From Erythrobacter aurantius (lineage in GTDB: Bacteria > Pseudomonadota > Alphaproteobacteria > Sphingomonadales > Sphingomonadaceae), in contig NZ_CP090949.1 in the NCBI RefSeq assembly GCF_023823125.1, positions 2,194,001-2,258,000 of the forward strand: a stretch of DNA of 64,000 nt, given 5' to 3'. Positions 45,495 to 55,935 of the stretch are shown piece after piece. Both the position numbers and the translations under genes were made by a program. The notes under the pieces were generated by a model. That model was not told the origin of the DNA, did not search any database, and saw only the letters and a list, made by a program, of their open reading frames with translations. Each line of letters starts with the position of its first letter. The stretch's first letter is position 1.

Positions 45495-46465
45495 TGATCC
45501 CGGGCAATATCCGCAGCTACGACCGCACGCTCTATCCCGAGATCGAGCCTTACGAGACGGGCATGCTCGATGTCGGCGAAGGGCATCAGATCTATTACGA
45601 GCGCGTCGGCACTCCGGGGGCGAAACCGGCGGTGTTCCTGCACGGCGGCCCTGGTGGCGGCATGGCGCCGTCGCATCGCCGCCAGTGGGACCCGGCGCTG
45701 TATGACGTGTTGTTGCTCGACCAGCGCGGCTGCGGCAAATCGCTGCCCTTTGCCGAGATCGAGCACAACGACACGTGGCGCATCGTCGCCGATCTTGAAC
45801 GTTTGCGCGAAATGTGCGGGCATGAGGCGTGGCAGGTGTTCGGCGGAAGCTGGGGGGCGACGCTGGCGCTGGCCTATGCCCAGGCGCACCCTGACCGCGT
45901 GACCGAACTGGTGCTGCGCGGTGTCTTCCTTGCCCGACAGACCGAGAAGGACTGGCTTTACGTCAAGGGCGCGAGCGAGATCATGGCGGAACAGTGGGAC
46001 AGCTTCATCGGCCTCATCCCCGAGGATGAACGCGACGATCTGGTGAAGGCCTATCACGATCGCCTGACCAGCGATGACGAGGCGACCCGCCTTGCCGCGG
46101 CGCGTGAATGGTCGCTGTGGGAAGGATCGGTCGCAACCGTGCTGCCCAATCCCGAACTGCTCGACGATTTCGCCGATCCAGCCAAGGCGGTTCCATTCGC
46201 CCGCATTTGCGCGCGCTATTTCCTCAATGATTTCTACCTTGAGGAAGCCCAATTGCTGCGCGACGCGGACAAGATCGCGCATATCCCGACGATCATCGTG
46301 CAGGGCCGCCACGACATCTGCTGTCCGCCGACAAGCGCATGGGCGCTGAAGAAAGTGCTTCCCAAGGCCGAACTCTGGATCGTCGACGACGGCGGTCACG
46401 CCGCGAGCGAACCCGGCATCACCGACGGCCTGGTGCGCGCGACGGACAAGTTTGCGGGCAAATAG
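45491..46465 (+). CDS. pip: Proline iminopeptidase
   Basis: This is a 324-residue alpha/beta-hydrolase of peptidase family S33 that removes N-terminal proline from peptides. Motifs: oxyanion HGGPGGG, nucleophile in FGGSWGATLALAYAQ, acid in GRHDICCPP, and His in DDGGHAASEPG. Two successive ATGs (45491, 45494) begin it; the first overlaps the previous stop as ATGA. It is followed by the DUF2809 gene with an overlapping or near-abutting start. Confidence 0.93.
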   Translation: MMIPGNIRSYDRTLYPEIEPYETGMLDVGEGHQIYYERVGTPGAKPAVFLHGGPGGGMAPSHRRQWDPALYDVLLLDQRGCGKSLPFAEIEHNDTWRIVADLERLREMCGHEAWQVFGGSWGATLALAYAQAHPDRVTELVLRGVFLARQTEKDWLYVKGASEIMAEQWDSFIGLIPEDERDDLVKAYHDRLTSDDEATRLAAAREWSLWEGSVATVLPNPELLDDFADPAKAVPFARICARYFLNDFYLEEAQLLRDADKIAHIPTIIVQGRHDICCPPTSAWALKKVLPKAELWIVDDGGHAASEPGITDGLVRATDKFAGK

Positions 46466-46466
46466 C

Positions 46467-46856
46467 GTGAGGCTCGATCGCGGCTTCGCCTTTGCCGCGG
46501 CAGGGCTTCTGCTTGTCGAAATCGTGATTGCGCTGTTCGTCAGGGACAACTTCGTGAGGCCCGTTCTGGGTGATGTTCTGGCGGTCATGCTGGTCTATTG
46601 CGCGGTGCTGGCGATTGTCGATCTTCCGCGCGCCTTTGCCGCCGTGTTCGCATTCCTGGTGGGTGTCGTCATCGAAGCGATGCAGTATCTCGACGCGCTG
46701 ACTACGCTCGGATTGGAGCACAATCCTGTTGCCCGCACCGTCCTCGGCACGACGTTCAGCTGGGGCGATATCGTTGCCTATGCTGCCGGTGCCGTTCTGG
46801 CTCTTGTGGCTGACAGGGCATGGCGCAAACGACATCGGGCAAGCACACAGCCTTGA
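46467..46856 (+). CDS. DUF2809 membrane protein
   Basis: This is a 129-residue protein with four hydrophobic segments, matching DUF2809 ([29 protein letters not shown]). The function is unknown. The start is GTG at 46467, one base after the pip stop; a TTG at 46452 inside pip is an alternative. It ends just before the trpG start, in the same direction. Confidence 0.82.
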   Translation: MRLDRGFAFAAAGLLLVEIVIALFVRDNFVRPVLGDVLAVMLVYCAVLAIVDLPRAFAAVFAFLVGVVIEAMQYLDALTTLGLEHNPVARTVLGTTFSWGDIVAYAAGAVLALVADRAWRKRHRASTQP

Positions 46857-46888
46857 ACCCCCCGCGCAATTCCGCGAAAGCCCCGGTA

Positions 46889-47485
46889 ATGATTCTCGTC
46901 ATCGACAATTACGACAGCTTCACCTTCAACCTGGTCCATTATCTGATGGAGCTAGGCGCAGAAGTGCGGGTGGAACGCAATGACGCACTGTCCGCCTCGC
47001 AGGCGCTGGCCACCAATGCCAACGGCTTCCTAATCTCGCCCGGCCCCTGCACGCCGAACGAGGCCGGAATCAGCCTCGATCTGGTGGCGGCCTGCGCCGA
47101 TGCGGGAAAGCCGCTGCTGGGCGTGTGCCTCGGCCACCAGTCGATCGGCCAGTTCTTTGGTGGCAAGGTGGTGCGCGGCGGGTTGATGCATGGCAAGACT
47201 TCGCCGGTTACGCATGACGGGACGGGCGTTTTCGCAGGCGTCCCCTCGCCCTTCACCGCGACCCGCTATCACTCGCTGATCGTTGAGGACATTCCCGATT
47301 GCCTCAGCGTCAATGCCCGCTCTGACGACAATCACGTTCAGGGCTTCCGCCATGCCGAGCTGCCGATCCACGGGGTGCAATTCCACCCGGAAAGCATCGC
47401 GACCGAGCACGGCCATTCGCTGCTCGCCAACTTCCTGAAGATTTGCGGGATCGACACGCAACTGCCCGAAAGGCTCAAGGCATGA
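46889..47485 (+). CDS. trpG: Anthranilate synthase component II (glutamine amidotransferase)
   Basis: This is the amidotransferase supplying ammonia to TrpE, 198 residues. Triad: Cys in [11 protein letters not shown], His-Glu in [14 protein letters not shown]; the first strand is [14 protein letters not shown]. The ATG at 46889 starts the conserved core; the frame is open to an ATG at 46820 that would add a 23-residue tail overlapping the upstream gene. The stop overlaps the trpD start (ATGA). Confidence 0.95.
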   Translation: MILVIDNYDSFTFNLVHYLMELGAEVRVERNDALSASQALATNANGFLISPGPCTPNEAGISLDLVAACADAGKPLLGVCLGHQSIGQFFGGKVVRGGLMHGKTSPVTHDGTGVFAGVPSPFTATRYHSLIVEDIPDCLSVNARSDDNHVQGFRHAELPIHGVQFHPESIATEHGHSLLANFLKICGIDTQLPERLKA

Positions 47486-48474
47486 AGACCCTCCCCCTTG
47501 CCGTTCCGCACATGAACGAAGCCGAGGCCGAGGAAGTTTTCGGCTGGATCCTCGACGGCGAAGCGACTGACGAGGAAATCGCGCGGTTCCTGCTCGCCAT
47601 GACAGAGCGGAGCGAAACCGCTGATGAAATCGCGGGAGCGGCGCGGGCCCTTCGCGCGCGGCTCATCCCGATCAATGCCCCCGAAGGCGCGGTCGATTGC
47701 TGCGGCACGGGCGGCGACGGACACCATACGCTCAACGTTTCGACCGCCGTCAGCCTTGTGGTCGCGGCCTGCGGCGTTCCCGTTGCCAAGCACGGCAATC
47801 GCGCCGCATCGTCCAAATCGGGCGCAGCGGACACGCTCGAGGCGCTGGGCCTCGGCATGGACGCGGCCGGACGCACGGCGGAAAAGACGCTCGCGGAAAT
47901 CGGCATTTGTTTCCTGTTCGCGAAGAACCACCACCCGGCGATGGGCCGCATCCAGCCCATCCGTCAAAGGCTTGGCAAGCGGACGATCTTCAACCTGATG
48001 GGGCCGCTGTCCAATCCGGCTGGTGTTACCCGCCAACTGATCGGCATTGCCCGCCCCGGCTATGTCCCGATCTACGCGCAGGCCAAGGCCAAGCTGGGGA
48101 CAGAGCGTACCTTCATCGTCTCAGGTGACGAAGGACTGGACGAACTCAGCCTGGCGGGCGGGAACGAGCTGGCCGATGTCATCGGCAATGATTTCGAGAT
48201 GCGGCGTATCGACGCGAGCGCGGTGGGCGTGCCGCATGCCCCGGTTGAGGCGATTCGCGGCGGCGATGCTGTCCACAATGCCAAGGCGCTGAAGGCGCTG
48301 CTGGACGGCACCCCCGGCCCCTATCGCGATGCCGTGCTACTCAATGCCGCCGCCACGCTGGTGGTCGCCGGCAAGACCGCTGACTGGGCCGAAGGCGCGG
48401 CGATGGCGGCAGAGGCACTCGACAGCGGAAAGGCGCGCGATCTGCTGGCCGACTGGATCAGGATGGCGGCGTGA
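47482..48474 (+). CDS. trpD: Anthranilate phosphoribosyltransferase
   Basis: This enzyme transfers phosphoribose from PRPP to anthranilate, 330 residues. Motifs: [16 protein letters not shown] (PRPP binding), [21 protein letters not shown] and the KNHHPAMG segment. The start at 47482 overlaps the trpG stop; the longer upstream frame is antisense noise. It is followed by trpC after a 22-base gap. Confidence 0.96.
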   Translation: MKTLPLAVPHMNEAEAEEVFGWILDGEATDEEIARFLLAMTERSETADEIAGAARALRARLIPINAPEGAVDCCGTGGDGHHTLNVSTAVSLVVAACGVPVAKHGNRAASSKSGAADTLEALGLGMDAAGRTAEKTLAEIGICFLFAKNHHPAMGRIQPIRQRLGKRTIFNLMGPLSNPAGVTRQLIGIARPGYVPIYAQAKAKLGTERTFIVSGDEGLDELSLAGGNELADVIGNDFEMRRIDASAVGVPHAPVEAIRGGDAVHNAKALKALLDGTPGPYRDAVLLNAAATLVVAGKTADWAEGAAMAAEALDSGKARDLLADWIRMAA

Positions 48475-48496
48475 CCCAGCACCCTTGGTATTTGCA

Positions 48497-49285
48497 ATGA
48501 ACAAGCTCGAAGAAATCTGCTCCGCAAAGCGCGAAATCGTCACCGCTCGCAAGGCGGCGATTGCTCGTGCCGATTTCGAATCCGCCGCCGCGACCCGCAC
48601 CGCTCCGCGCGGATTTGAAGCTGCCTTGCGCTCGCGCGCTGAAACCGGCTTTGCCCTGATCGCCGAAGTGAAGAAGGCGAGCCCGTCAAAAGGGCTGATC
48701 CGCGCCGATTTTCAGCCTGCACAGCACGCCCGCGATTATGAAGCGGGCGGCGCTGCCTGCCTCTCCGTCCTGACCGACGCCCCTTTTTTCCAGGGGCATG
48801 AGGATTATCTGGTTGAAGCCCGCTCTGCCTGCGCCCTGCCCGTGCTGCGCAAGGATTTCATGGTCGATCCGTGGCAATGTCTCGAAGCACGCGCCATCGG
48901 TGCGGACGCGATCCTGATCATCGTCGCGGCGCTGGAAGACACCGCCATGGCCGAAATCGAGGCCGCTGCGCGTGATCATGGCATGGACGTGCTGGTGGAA
49001 GTGCATGACGAGGCCGAGTTGGAACGCGCCGCCAAGCATCTGCAAAGCCGCCTGATCGGGGTCAACAATCGCGATCTCAAGACCTTCACCACGTCCCTCG
49101 CGGTAACCGAAAGGCTCGCCCCGCTCGCACCGGAAGGGACGCTGCTGGTCGGGGAAAGCGGGATCAACACCCATGCCGATTTGGAACGGCTGGCGAAAAG
49201 CGGGGTGCGCACCTTCCTTGTCGGGGAAAGCCTGATGCGCGCCGATGATGTCGCGGCGGCGACAAGGACCCTGCTGCAAGGGTGA
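48497..49285 (+). CDS. trpC: Indole-3-glycerol phosphate synthase
   Basis: This enzyme closes the indole ring of tryptophan, 262 residues. TIM-barrel motifs: catalytic Lys in [37 protein letters not shown] and VGESGI. The ATG at 48497 is preceded by ordinary spacer; the frame extends upstream into trpD without meaning. The first of the GTGACA repeats covers its stop codon. The genes trpF, trpB and trpA are not in this window. Confidence 0.96.
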   Translation: MNKLEEICSAKREIVTARKAAIARADFESAAATRTAPRGFEAALRSRAETGFALIAEVKKASPSKGLIRADFQPAQHARDYEAGGAACLSVLTDAPFFQGHEDYLVEARSACALPVLRKDFMVDPWQCLEARAIGADAILIIVAALEDTAMAEIEAAARDHGMDVLVEVHDEAELERAAKHLQSRLIGVNNRDLKTFTTSLAVTERLAPLAPEGTLLVGESGINTHADLERLAKSGVRTFLVGESLMRADDVAAATRTLLQG

Positions 49286-49376
49286 CAAAGCGGTGGTGCG
49301 AAAGGTGACAGTCCGATCCTGTGAAGGTGACACTTTGGCGCGAAAGATGACACTTTCCTCGCAAGGGTGACACTTT
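49276..49376 (+). repeat. Five phased GTGACA direct repeats
   Basis: Five copies of a sequence near GCGAAGGTGACACTTT follow the end of trpC. The core (G)TGACA positions are 49283, 49306, 49328, 49348 and 49368, so the spacing is 23, 22, 20 and 20 bases. The best copies (third, fourth and fifth) read AA-n-GTG-n-CAC-n-TT or one mismatch from it, an odd-length palindrome. The last four lie in non-coding DNA. This pattern suggests a cooperative protein-binding array or a tandem repeat family. Confidence 0.75.
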
Positions 49377-49385
49377 GTGTGCCAT

Positions 49386-49419
49386 CATTTTTCGGCCTGT
49401 CCTACAGGGGCCAAAAATG
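49386..49419. repeat. Long hairpin after the repeat array
   Basis: CATTTTT-GG-CCTGT pairs with ACAGG-CC-AAAAATG around a 3-base loop (arms 49386-49400 and 49404-49419), with a bulged C and a bulged GG. T residues are on the 5' side and A residues on the 3' side, so it is not a normal terminator on either strand. Confidence 0.55.
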
Positions 49420-49548
49420 CAAAAACCCGCGCATGAGCAAGCGTTTCCCCATGGCTTTGATCCGGCAGAGCGGCACCCGTGCGCCTGACGGTGCAGTTTT
49501 TTTCTCCAGGACAGTGTTCCACCTGTTCCATCCTGTAGGGTTTGGCGC

Positions 49549-50025
49549 ATGAGCGGCCTCACCCATATCGGCCCGGACGGTGCGGCGAACATGGTGGATG
49601 TGGGCGGGAAGTCCGCGACTCACCGGGTGGCCATCGCCTCGGGACGCATCGCCATGTCCGCTGCCGCGCTGGAGGCGATCCGCTCGGGCGACGCGCCCAA
49701 GGGCGATGTGCTCGGCACTGCGCGGATAGCCGGGATCATGGCGGCGAAGCGCACCGGGGAACTGATCCCGCTGTGCCATCCGCTCGCGCTTGACGCGGTG
49801 AATGTGGACTTCGCTTTCGAGGAAGACGGGATCCGCGCCACCGCCACCGCTTCGCTGACGGGCAAGACCGGGGTGGAGATGGAAGCGATGGTGGCCGTCT
49901 CCACCGCGCTGCTGACCGTCTATGACATGGCCAAGGCGATCGACAAGGGCATGATGATCGGCGAGGTTCGCCTGATCGAGAAGCGCGGCGGCAAATCCGG
50001 CCACTGGAAGGCCGACGAGGCATGA
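49549..50025 (+). CDS. moaC: Cyclic pyranopterin monophosphate synthase
   Basis: This enzyme forms cyclic pyranopterin monophosphate in molybdenum cofactor synthesis, 158 residues. Motifs: [14 protein letters not shown] near the N terminus, [10 protein letters not shown], and [23 protein letters not shown] with the catalytic Lys/Glu; the C-terminal part [19 protein letters not shown] completes the fold. Its stop overlaps moeA (ATGA). It is separated from trpC by a 263-base region with the GTGACA repeats. Confidence 0.95.
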   Translation: MSGLTHIGPDGAANMVDVGGKSATHRVAIASGRIAMSAAALEAIRSGDAPKGDVLGTARIAGIMAAKRTGELIPLCHPLALDAVNVDFAFEEDGIRATATASLTGKTGVEMEAMVAVSTALLTVYDMAKAIDKGMMIGEVRLIEKRGGKSGHWKADEA

Positions 50026-51212
50026 GCGCGCTGCTGACGCTGGAGGAAGCGCAGGAGCGGCTGCTGGCGCTGGCGCCTGCCCTTCCCGCCACCACGGTGG
50101 AGATCGGGCCGAACTTGGCAAACCGCTATCTCGCCAGCGATCTCAAGGCTCTGCGCACCCAGCCCCCGGCGGACCTGTCGGCGATGGATGGATATGCGAT
50201 TGCAGGCGAAGGGCCATGGGAGCGGGTGGGTGAAAGCCGCGCTGGCGGCCCTTTCGAAGGGACACTTGCCCCCGGTCAATGCACCCGCATCTCAACCGGC
50301 GCGCATGTGCCCGACGGCGCGGACCGCATCCTCATCCAGGAGAACGCGGAGATTGCCGGAACCAGCGTCGCGCTTACTCCGGGTGAGGCCTTGCCGACGG
50401 CGGGGCGGCATGTGCGCAAGGCCGGGTTCGACTTCTCCACTGGCGACACGGTGCTGAAGGTCGGCACGCAGCTCACGCCCGGCGCAATCGCACTCGCGAT
50501 CGCAGCGGGTCATGTGCAGGTCCCCGTGCTCACGCCGCCGCGCGTGGCGGTGCTCGACAGCGGAGACGAACTTGCGCCGCTGGGTGCGGAGGTGAGAGAG
50601 GACCAGATACCGGCAAGCAACGGCGTCATGATCGCTTCAATGCTGCAAGCCTTGGTCGGGGAAACGACCGCGCTCGGTCCTGTGGCGGACGATCCGGCGG
50701 CGCTGGCGGACGCGCTGGCCAAGGCAGAGGGGCACGAGATCCTTATCACCTCCGGTGGTGCTTCGGTGGGCGACCACGACCTGATCCAGCAGGCACTGAA
50801 GGACTGGGGTGCCGATCTTGCGTTCTGGAAGGTGGCAATCAAGCCGGGCAAACCCTTGATGGTGGCAACGCGCGGGGAAACCGTTGTGCTTGGCCTCCCG
50901 GGCAATCCGGTGTCGAGCTTCGTCACCGCCTTCCTGTTCGCGCTGCCGCTGGTGCGCAAGGCGATGGGCGCTGCCTCTCCCTTGCCCCGCGTTTCGCAAG
51001 CGGTCTGCGCGGAAGCATTACCTGCAACCGGGAGCCGCCGCGAGTTCCTGCGCGGGGTAAGCGAAGGCGGCAAGGTGCGGCTGGCGGCATCACAGGATTC
51101 GAGCGCCCTGTTCGCATTGGCTCAGGCCAATTGCCTGATCGACCGGGCTGCGGGTTCTCCCGAAACCAAACCGGGAACGTCTGTTCCTGTGTACAACCTC
51201 CAGAATGGCTGA
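50022..51212 (+). CDS. moeA: Molybdopterin molybdenumtransferase MoeA
   Basis: This enzyme inserts molybdate into adenylylated molybdopterin, 396 residues. The substrate motif [16 protein letters not shown] is in the N-terminal part; the MogA-like domain has [17 protein letters not shown] and [33 protein letters not shown] marks the family. It overlaps moaC by ATGA. The remaining moa genes are elsewhere. Confidence 0.95.
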   Translation: MSALLTLEEAQERLLALAPALPATTVEIGPNLANRYLASDLKALRTQPPADLSAMDGYAIAGEGPWERVGESRAGGPFEGTLAPGQCTRISTGAHVPDGADRILIQENAEIAGTSVALTPGEALPTAGRHVRKAGFDFSTGDTVLKVGTQLTPGAIALAIAAGHVQVPVLTPPRVAVLDSGDELAPLGAEVREDQIPASNGVMIASMLQALVGETTALGPVADDPAALADALAKAEGHEILITSGGASVGDHDLIQQALKDWGADLAFWKVAIKPGKPLMVATRGETVVLGLPGNPVSSFVTAFLFALPLVRKAMGAASPLPRVSQAVCAEALPATGSRREFLRGVSEGGKVRLAASQDSSALFALAQANCLIDRAAGSPETKPGTSVPVYNLQNG

Positions 51213-51240
51213 GTTCTGAGGGTTTGCGGACGATGTGTGC

Positions 51241-51283
51241 TTGACTTGGCGGAACAGGTTGCCTATTCGTTCCGCATTCGTTC
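51241..51283 (+). promoter_or_regulatory. lexA promoter with LexA (SOS) operator
   Basis: TTGACT (51241-51246) and TATTCG (51264-51269) with a 17-base spacer form a sigma70-type promoter. GTTC-CGCATTC-GTTC (51269-51283) is a perfect alphaproteobacterial LexA box (GTTC-N7-GTTC) covering the -10 end and start site, so LexA should repress its own gene. The transcript would have a leader of about 140 bases. Confidence 0.78.
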
Positions 51284-51418
51284 ACCATATCGGTGCGCGA
51301 ACAGTGCTTCGCACCGCACCCTGCCCCTCGTTGGGAAGGCGTGCCTCTGGGAGCGCGCCATTCCAGCACCGTGCGGCAAGGATGCCGTGCGCCAAGGTGC
51401 GCCTAAACGGAGTTTGCC

Positions 51419-52108
51419 ATGTTGACCGCAAAGCAGCATGAACTGATCCGCTTCATCCAGCAAAGGCTGGAAGAAACCGGCATTTCACCCAGTTTCGAGG
51501 AAATGAAGGAAGCCCTCGATCTCAAGAGCAAGTCGGGCGTCCACCGCCTGATCTCCGCGCTTGAGGAACGCGGCTTCATCCGTCGCCTGCCCAACCGTGC
51601 GCGCGCACTGGAAGTGATCCGTCAGCCAGAGGATGCGACCCCTGCGCCGCGCTCGACGAAGCCGGCCAATGATGCCGCGCCTGTCGTCATGCCCAAGGCC
51701 CCGAGCATGCCCTCCCCGGCGAATGACGTGATCGAGATACCCTTGCACGGCAGGATCGCTGCAGGTGCCCCGATCGAAGCCCTCGAAGGGCAAAGCTCAT
51801 TGCCTGTGCCCGCCGCGCTACTCGGCCCCGGAGAGCATTACGCACTTGAGGTTTCGGGCGATTCGATGATCGAAGCCGGCATCTTCGACGGCGACTTCGC
51901 GCTGGTTCGCCGCACCAACACCGCGCGCGATGGCGAAATCGTGGTTGCGCTGGTCCGCGGCGAGGAAGCGACGCTCAAGTATCTCTACAAGGATGGCGGA
52001 ATGGTCCGGCTCGATCCGGCAAACGCTGCCTATGATCCGCAGGTCTACGGCCCGGATGAAGTCCAGGTTCAAGGCAAGCTGGCAGGGCTGCTTCGGCGGT
52101 ACCACTGA
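51419..52108 (+). CDS. lexA: SOS response repressor LexA
   Basis: This is a 229-residue SOS repressor. The N-terminal winged helix (1-65) binds DNA. A flexible linker is followed by the cleavage site A115-G116 ([10 protein letters not shown]), the nucleophile S149 ([10 protein letters not shown]) and general-base K187 (ATLKYLY). DNA damage and RecA trigger autocleavage. The start ATG 51419 lies seven bases after GGAG. A LexA box precedes the gene. It is convergent with comEC, 28 bases apart. Confidence 0.97.
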   Translation: MLTAKQHELIRFIQQRLEETGISPSFEEMKEALDLKSKSGVHRLISALEERGFIRRLPNRARALEVIRQPEDATPAPRSTKPANDAAPVVMPKAPSMPSPANDVIEIPLHGRIAAGAPIEALEGQSSLPVPAALLGPGEHYALEVSGDSMIEAGIFDGDFALVRRTNTARDGEIVVALVRGEEATLKYLYKDGGMVRLDPANAAYDPQVYGPDEVQVQGKLAGLLRRYH

Positions 52109-52136
52109 TTGCTGCGGGGCGCGGTGAGATGGCGGG

Positions 52137-54401
52137 CTATCTGCCTGCACCGCGCCACCAGCCATGTTCGCCCTGCGCTTCGGCGACGCTGGTAACGCGT
52201 CCGGATGACAGGTTGAGCGCCAGACCGCCGGTTCGCTCGAGCAAGCGCCGGTCCGCCTTGAGCCAGCGCGGCTTGCAGGATCGTGGCAGGAACCGGTCCG
52301 CAACAACGATGTCCGCCTGTTCGCAAGCAGCCGCCAGTGCGCGTTCCTCAATGAGTTCACGGTTCCGCGCGAGCAACAACGTCCAGTCGCGTCCACCGCG
52401 CTGAATAGTCATCACGCAGAACTCGGGAGAACAGCGCGCCCCCTCCCACTGCACAAGAGGAACAGGTTCGCTCGCAACACTCGCCAACTCCATCAGATTG
52501 TCACGCGAATAGGACGAGTTGCTATCCCGCAACGAAAGCAGTTCCCGACTCCCATCGGCGCCAGGCACCGTGATGCCGACATGCCGACCGTCACGGCCAA
52601 TGAGAACATCGGGGATCGGCGTCGCCAGCAACATCATGGTTGCGACGACAGCAGGGATCAGGCCCAGCAAACGCGCCCGCCCGCTCCAAAGCGCCAGCCA
52701 CAGCCCTCCACCGGTGAACAACGCGATCACAAGCCCGCTCATCTGCGGCATCAGCTTCACCGAACCCGGCTGCTCGGCTGTGAAATGCGCGATCCCGAGC
52801 AAGAGATCGAGCGAGGCTTGCACCAGCCACCAGAAAGGCCCGCCCATGCCGATCAGATCGAACAACAATCCCAACGCGATCAACGGCATCGCAATGAACG
52901 TGACCAGCGGAATCGCGATCACATTGGCAAAGGCACCGTAAAGCCCCGCCCTGTGGAAGTGGAAAAGGACGATCGGCATCAGCGCGATTTCGATCACCAT
53001 CCCCGTCACGAACAGCATGAAGGCGCCGCGAAGCACCCTCTTCACCCACTTCTCCTCACGCGGTGCGAGAAATGCCTTCGCCGGACCACTGCTGTGCAAG
53101 GCGACAATCGCAATCACAGCCGCGAAGCTCATCTGGAAACTCGGGCCGATCACACTTTCAGGCCACAGCAGCAGCACGAAGACCGCAGCCACAGCCACCA
53201 TGCGCAGCGAAAGCGCATCCCGCCCCAGGGCCAGCGCCATCAAGACCAGCATGGCAGCAGCACAGCTTCGGACCGTCGGAACTTCCGCTCCTGTGAGCAA
53301 GGTGTAGCCAATTCCGACGACCGCCCCGACCGCAGCAGCAACCACGGGCAATCGAACCCGCAAAGCTACGGCCGGAAACAACGCCAAAAGCTTCAACGCA
53401 ACCAGATAACCTGCCGCAATCACGGCGCTGACGTGCAGCCCGCTGATCGAAAGCAGGTGCGTCAACCCGGCATCGCGCATCGCGTCTTCATCGCTTTCGA
53501 AGATCGCCCCTCTGTCCCCGCTGGCAAACGCCGCTGCAATCGTCCCGGCTGAGCCGTCCACTCTCGCGCGAACATGAGCCGCCAACCAGCGTTGGACTGC
53601 AGCGAGGCCAGTCGCCCTAGGTGCTGCCTCGACTACCTCAACCGAACCGATAACGCTTCCGGTGGCGGAGAGCCCCTTGAACCATGCGGCGCGCGCGAAA
53701 TCGTATGAACCGGGCAACATGGGGCTCGCCGGCGGCATCAGGCGGACACGCATCCTTACAACAGCGCCTTCGGCAACCATGGCCGGAGAGGCCGTGGTCG
53801 CCTGCGTGGGACCAAAGGGCAAGGCATCTAGTGGAACATTCACCCTGATCTTCCGGCTTTGGGCCGTTTCCGCGTCCCTCACCGCCAATGTCAGCCGGAT
53901 GCGATCCTGCGCAGGCTGATCTTCACGCTCGAGCACATAGCCCTGAATCCGCTCGACAACAGGCCGTTCAATCGCTGGTGCCCCGACAATCTCCGACCGC
54001 GCCCAGATCACCGCCATGCCGATCGCGAAGACCAACGAGCAGACGATGACTGAGCGGCGAAGGTGATCGCGATCGGGCCGATCAAGCCAAAGCGCCAGTG
54101 CAACCAGAGCCAAGAGCGCCGCCAGCCCCATGGTTGAAGTCCATTGCCATGGGCCGGGCAAGGCGAACCAGGCGAGGATGCCTGCGGAAAACACCACAGC
54201 CAGCCATGGCGCGCGGTCAAAGCCGGAGTTCGCAAGAAAGCGCTCCGCACCGGCTGCCGCCATGTGCGTGACGCTGGACAATCCGCCGCCCCTTTGCCAC
54301 AGGCGCGTTGCAGGCTTTTGCAGCCCTGACGGTACGCCGCCCACGGCGATTGATCCGCCATCGGCATCGCCCGCAATCGGAATTATCGGCGCATCAGCCA
54401 T
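52137..54401 (-). CDS. comEC: ComEC/Rec2-family DNA uptake channel protein
   Basis: This is a 754-residue membrane protein related to ComEC/Rec2, the channel for single-stranded DNA in natural transformation. A soluble OB-like N-terminal domain (about 115-240) follows the first membrane helices; the competence domain carries the signature DAGLTHLLSISGLHVSAVIA with many membrane helices; the C terminus is a reduced metallo-beta-lactamase-like part. The frame is open to 54497, which would overlap gltX; the ATG at 54401 is preferred. Whether the organism is competent is unknown. Confidence 0.9.
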   Translation of the reverse strand: MADAPIIPIAGDADGGSIAVGGVPSGLQKPATRLWQRGGGLSSVTHMAAAGAERFLANSGFDRAPWLAVVFSAGILAWFALPGPWQWTSTMGLAALLALVALALWLDRPDRDHLRRSVIVCSLVFAIGMAVIWARSEIVGAPAIERPVVERIQGYVLEREDQPAQDRIRLTLAVRDAETAQSRKIRVNVPLDALPFGPTQATTASPAMVAEGAVVRMRVRLMPPASPMLPGSYDFARAAWFKGLSATGSVIGSVEVVEAAPRATGLAAVQRWLAAHVRARVDGSAGTIAAAFASGDRGAIFESDEDAMRDAGLTHLLSISGLHVSAVIAAGYLVALKLLALFPAVALRVRLPVVAAAVGAVVGIGYTLLTGAEVPTVRSCAAAMLVLMALALGRDALSLRMVAVAAVFVLLLWPESVIGPSFQMSFAAVIAIVALHSSGPAKAFLAPREEKWVKRVLRGAFMLFVTGMVIEIALMPIVLFHFHRAGLYGAFANVIAIPLVTFIAMPLIALGLLFDLIGMGGPFWWLVQASLDLLLGIAHFTAEQPGSVKLMPQMSGLVIALFTGGGLWLALWSGRARLLGLIPAVVATMMLLATPIPDVLIGRDGRHVGITVPGADGSRELLSLRDSNSSYSRDNLMELASVASEPVPLVQWEGARCSPEFCVMTIQRGGRDWTLLLARNRELIEERALAAACEQADIVVADRFLPRSCKPRWLKADRRLLERTGGLALNLSSGRVTSVAEAQGEHGWWRGAGR

Positions 54402-54465
54402 TGGCCATCGTGCCCCTTGGGTTCGGCCTTTTCGGATGCAGCAAGTGAATAGGAAATAAGCGCTT

Positions 54466-55896
54466 ATGGCAAGTCCAGCGGCACAAAGTCCCGGCACCGG
54501 TCAGGTGGTCACCCGCTTTGCCCCCTCGCCCACCGGCTTCCTTCATATCGGCGGGGCGCGTACAGCCCTGTTCAACTGGCTGTTTGCACGGCATCATGGC
54601 GGCAAGGCGCTTTTGCGCATCGAGGATACGGATCGCAAGCGTTCCACTCAGGAAGCGATCGACGCGATTATCGACGGGCTCGACTGGATGGGTCTGGATT
54701 ATGACGAAGCTCCGGTGTTCCAGTCGCAGCGCGCCGAACGTCATGCCGAAGTCGCGCACAAGCTGCTCGAGGCAGGCCATGCCTACAAATGCTTCGCCAC
54801 GCCTGAAGAGCTTGAGGCCATGCGCGCCGAACAGCGCGCAAACAAACAGCCGATGCGATATGACGGACGCTGGCGTGATCGCGATCCTTCGCAGGCTCCG
54901 GAAGGCGCCCCCTTTACCGTTCGGCTCAAGACGCCGGTGGATGGCGAAACGACGATCGACGACAAGGTCCAGGGCCGCGTTTCTGTCAAGAACATGGAAC
55001 TGGATGATTACATCATCCTGCGCGCTGACGGTACGCCGACCTATATGCTCGCAGCGGTTGTCGACGATCACGACATGGGCGTAACCCACGTCATTCGCGG
55101 AGACGATCACCTTAACAACGCCTTCCGCCAATTGCCGATCTACCACGCGATGGACCAGATCGAAGGCGGATGGAACGATCCGGTCTATGCGCATATCCCG
55201 CTGATCCACGGTTCGGACGGTGCAAAGCTGTCCAAGCGCCACGGCGCGCTGGGCGTAGAGGCCTATCGTGATGAAATGGGCATCCTTTCAGAGGCACTGT
55301 TCAATTACCTGCTGCGCCTTGGCTGGGGCCATGGTGATCGCGAAGAGATTACCCGCACTGAAGCAATCGAGCTGTTCGACCTGGGCGGCGTGGGCAAGAG
55401 CCCGTCGCGTTTCGACCTGAAAAAGCTCGAAAATCTGAACGGACATTACATTCGCGAAAGCGATGATGCGAAACTTGCAATGCTGGTTGCTCCCCGGATT
55501 GGCGGCAATGTCGATATCGAATTGCTGACGCAGGCTATTCCTGTGTTGAAACCGCGCGCAAAGAATTTGAACGAACTTGCTGATGGCGCAGGGTTTTTGT
55601 TCGCGCAGCGACCCCTTGAAATGACCGAAAAGGCAGCTCAGCTGCTCGATCCGGACAGTCGCTCGAATCTGCGACTATTGTCGGACCGGTTTTCGCAGGA
55701 AAATGACTGGACAAGCGAGGCACTCGAAGCCACTACGAAGGCGCTTGCGGAGGAACTGGGGTTGGGCCTTGGCAAGCTGGCGCAGCCGATGCGTGCGGCG
55801 CTTACCGGGACGACAACGTCCCCAGGAATTTTCGATGTTCTGGTCCTTCTGGGACGGGAAGAATCCCTGGCGCGGCTCGACGCACAAGCGGCGTAA
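54466..55896 (+). CDS. gltX: Glutamate-tRNA ligase
   Basis: This class I aminoacyl-tRNA synthetase is 476 residues. It has the HIGH-type motif in [16 protein letters not shown] and the KMSKS-type motif in [10 protein letters not shown]. The length fits a complete bacterial GluRS. It is divergent from comEC over 64 bases and followed by gltA after 39 bases. Whether a second gltX charges tRNA-Gln cannot be told from this window. Confidence 0.95.
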   Translation: MASPAAQSPGTGQVVTRFAPSPTGFLHIGGARTALFNWLFARHHGGKALLRIEDTDRKRSTQEAIDAIIDGLDWMGLDYDEAPVFQSQRAERHAEVAHKLLEAGHAYKCFATPEELEAMRAEQRANKQPMRYDGRWRDRDPSQAPEGAPFTVRLKTPVDGETTIDDKVQGRVSVKNMELDDYIILRADGTPTYMLAAVVDDHDMGVTHVIRGDDHLNNAFRQLPIYHAMDQIEGGWNDPVYAHIPLIHGSDGAKLSKRHGALGVEAYRDEMGILSEALFNYLLRLGWGHGDREEITRTEAIELFDLGGVGKSPSRFDLKKLENLNGHYIRESDDAKLAMLVAPRIGGNVDIELLTQAIPVLKPRAKNLNELADGAGFLFAQRPLEMTEKAAQLLDPDSRSNLRLLSDRFSQENDWTSEALEATTKALAEELGLGLGKLAQPMRAALTGTTTSPGIFDVLVLLGREESLARLDAQAA

Positions 55897-55935
55897 GCGG
55901 CCAAGCCAGATCAACAATTGGGCAGGAGACAGACC

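Noticed and set aside
46452-46466. TTG at 46452 as start of the DUF2809 gene
   Set aside because: GTG at 46467 directly after the pip stop fits better, though the alternative is not excluded.
49276-49376. CRISPR array interpretation of the GTGACA repeats
   Set aside because: The repeats are short and imperfect, the spacers are under 10 bases, and no cas genes are present.
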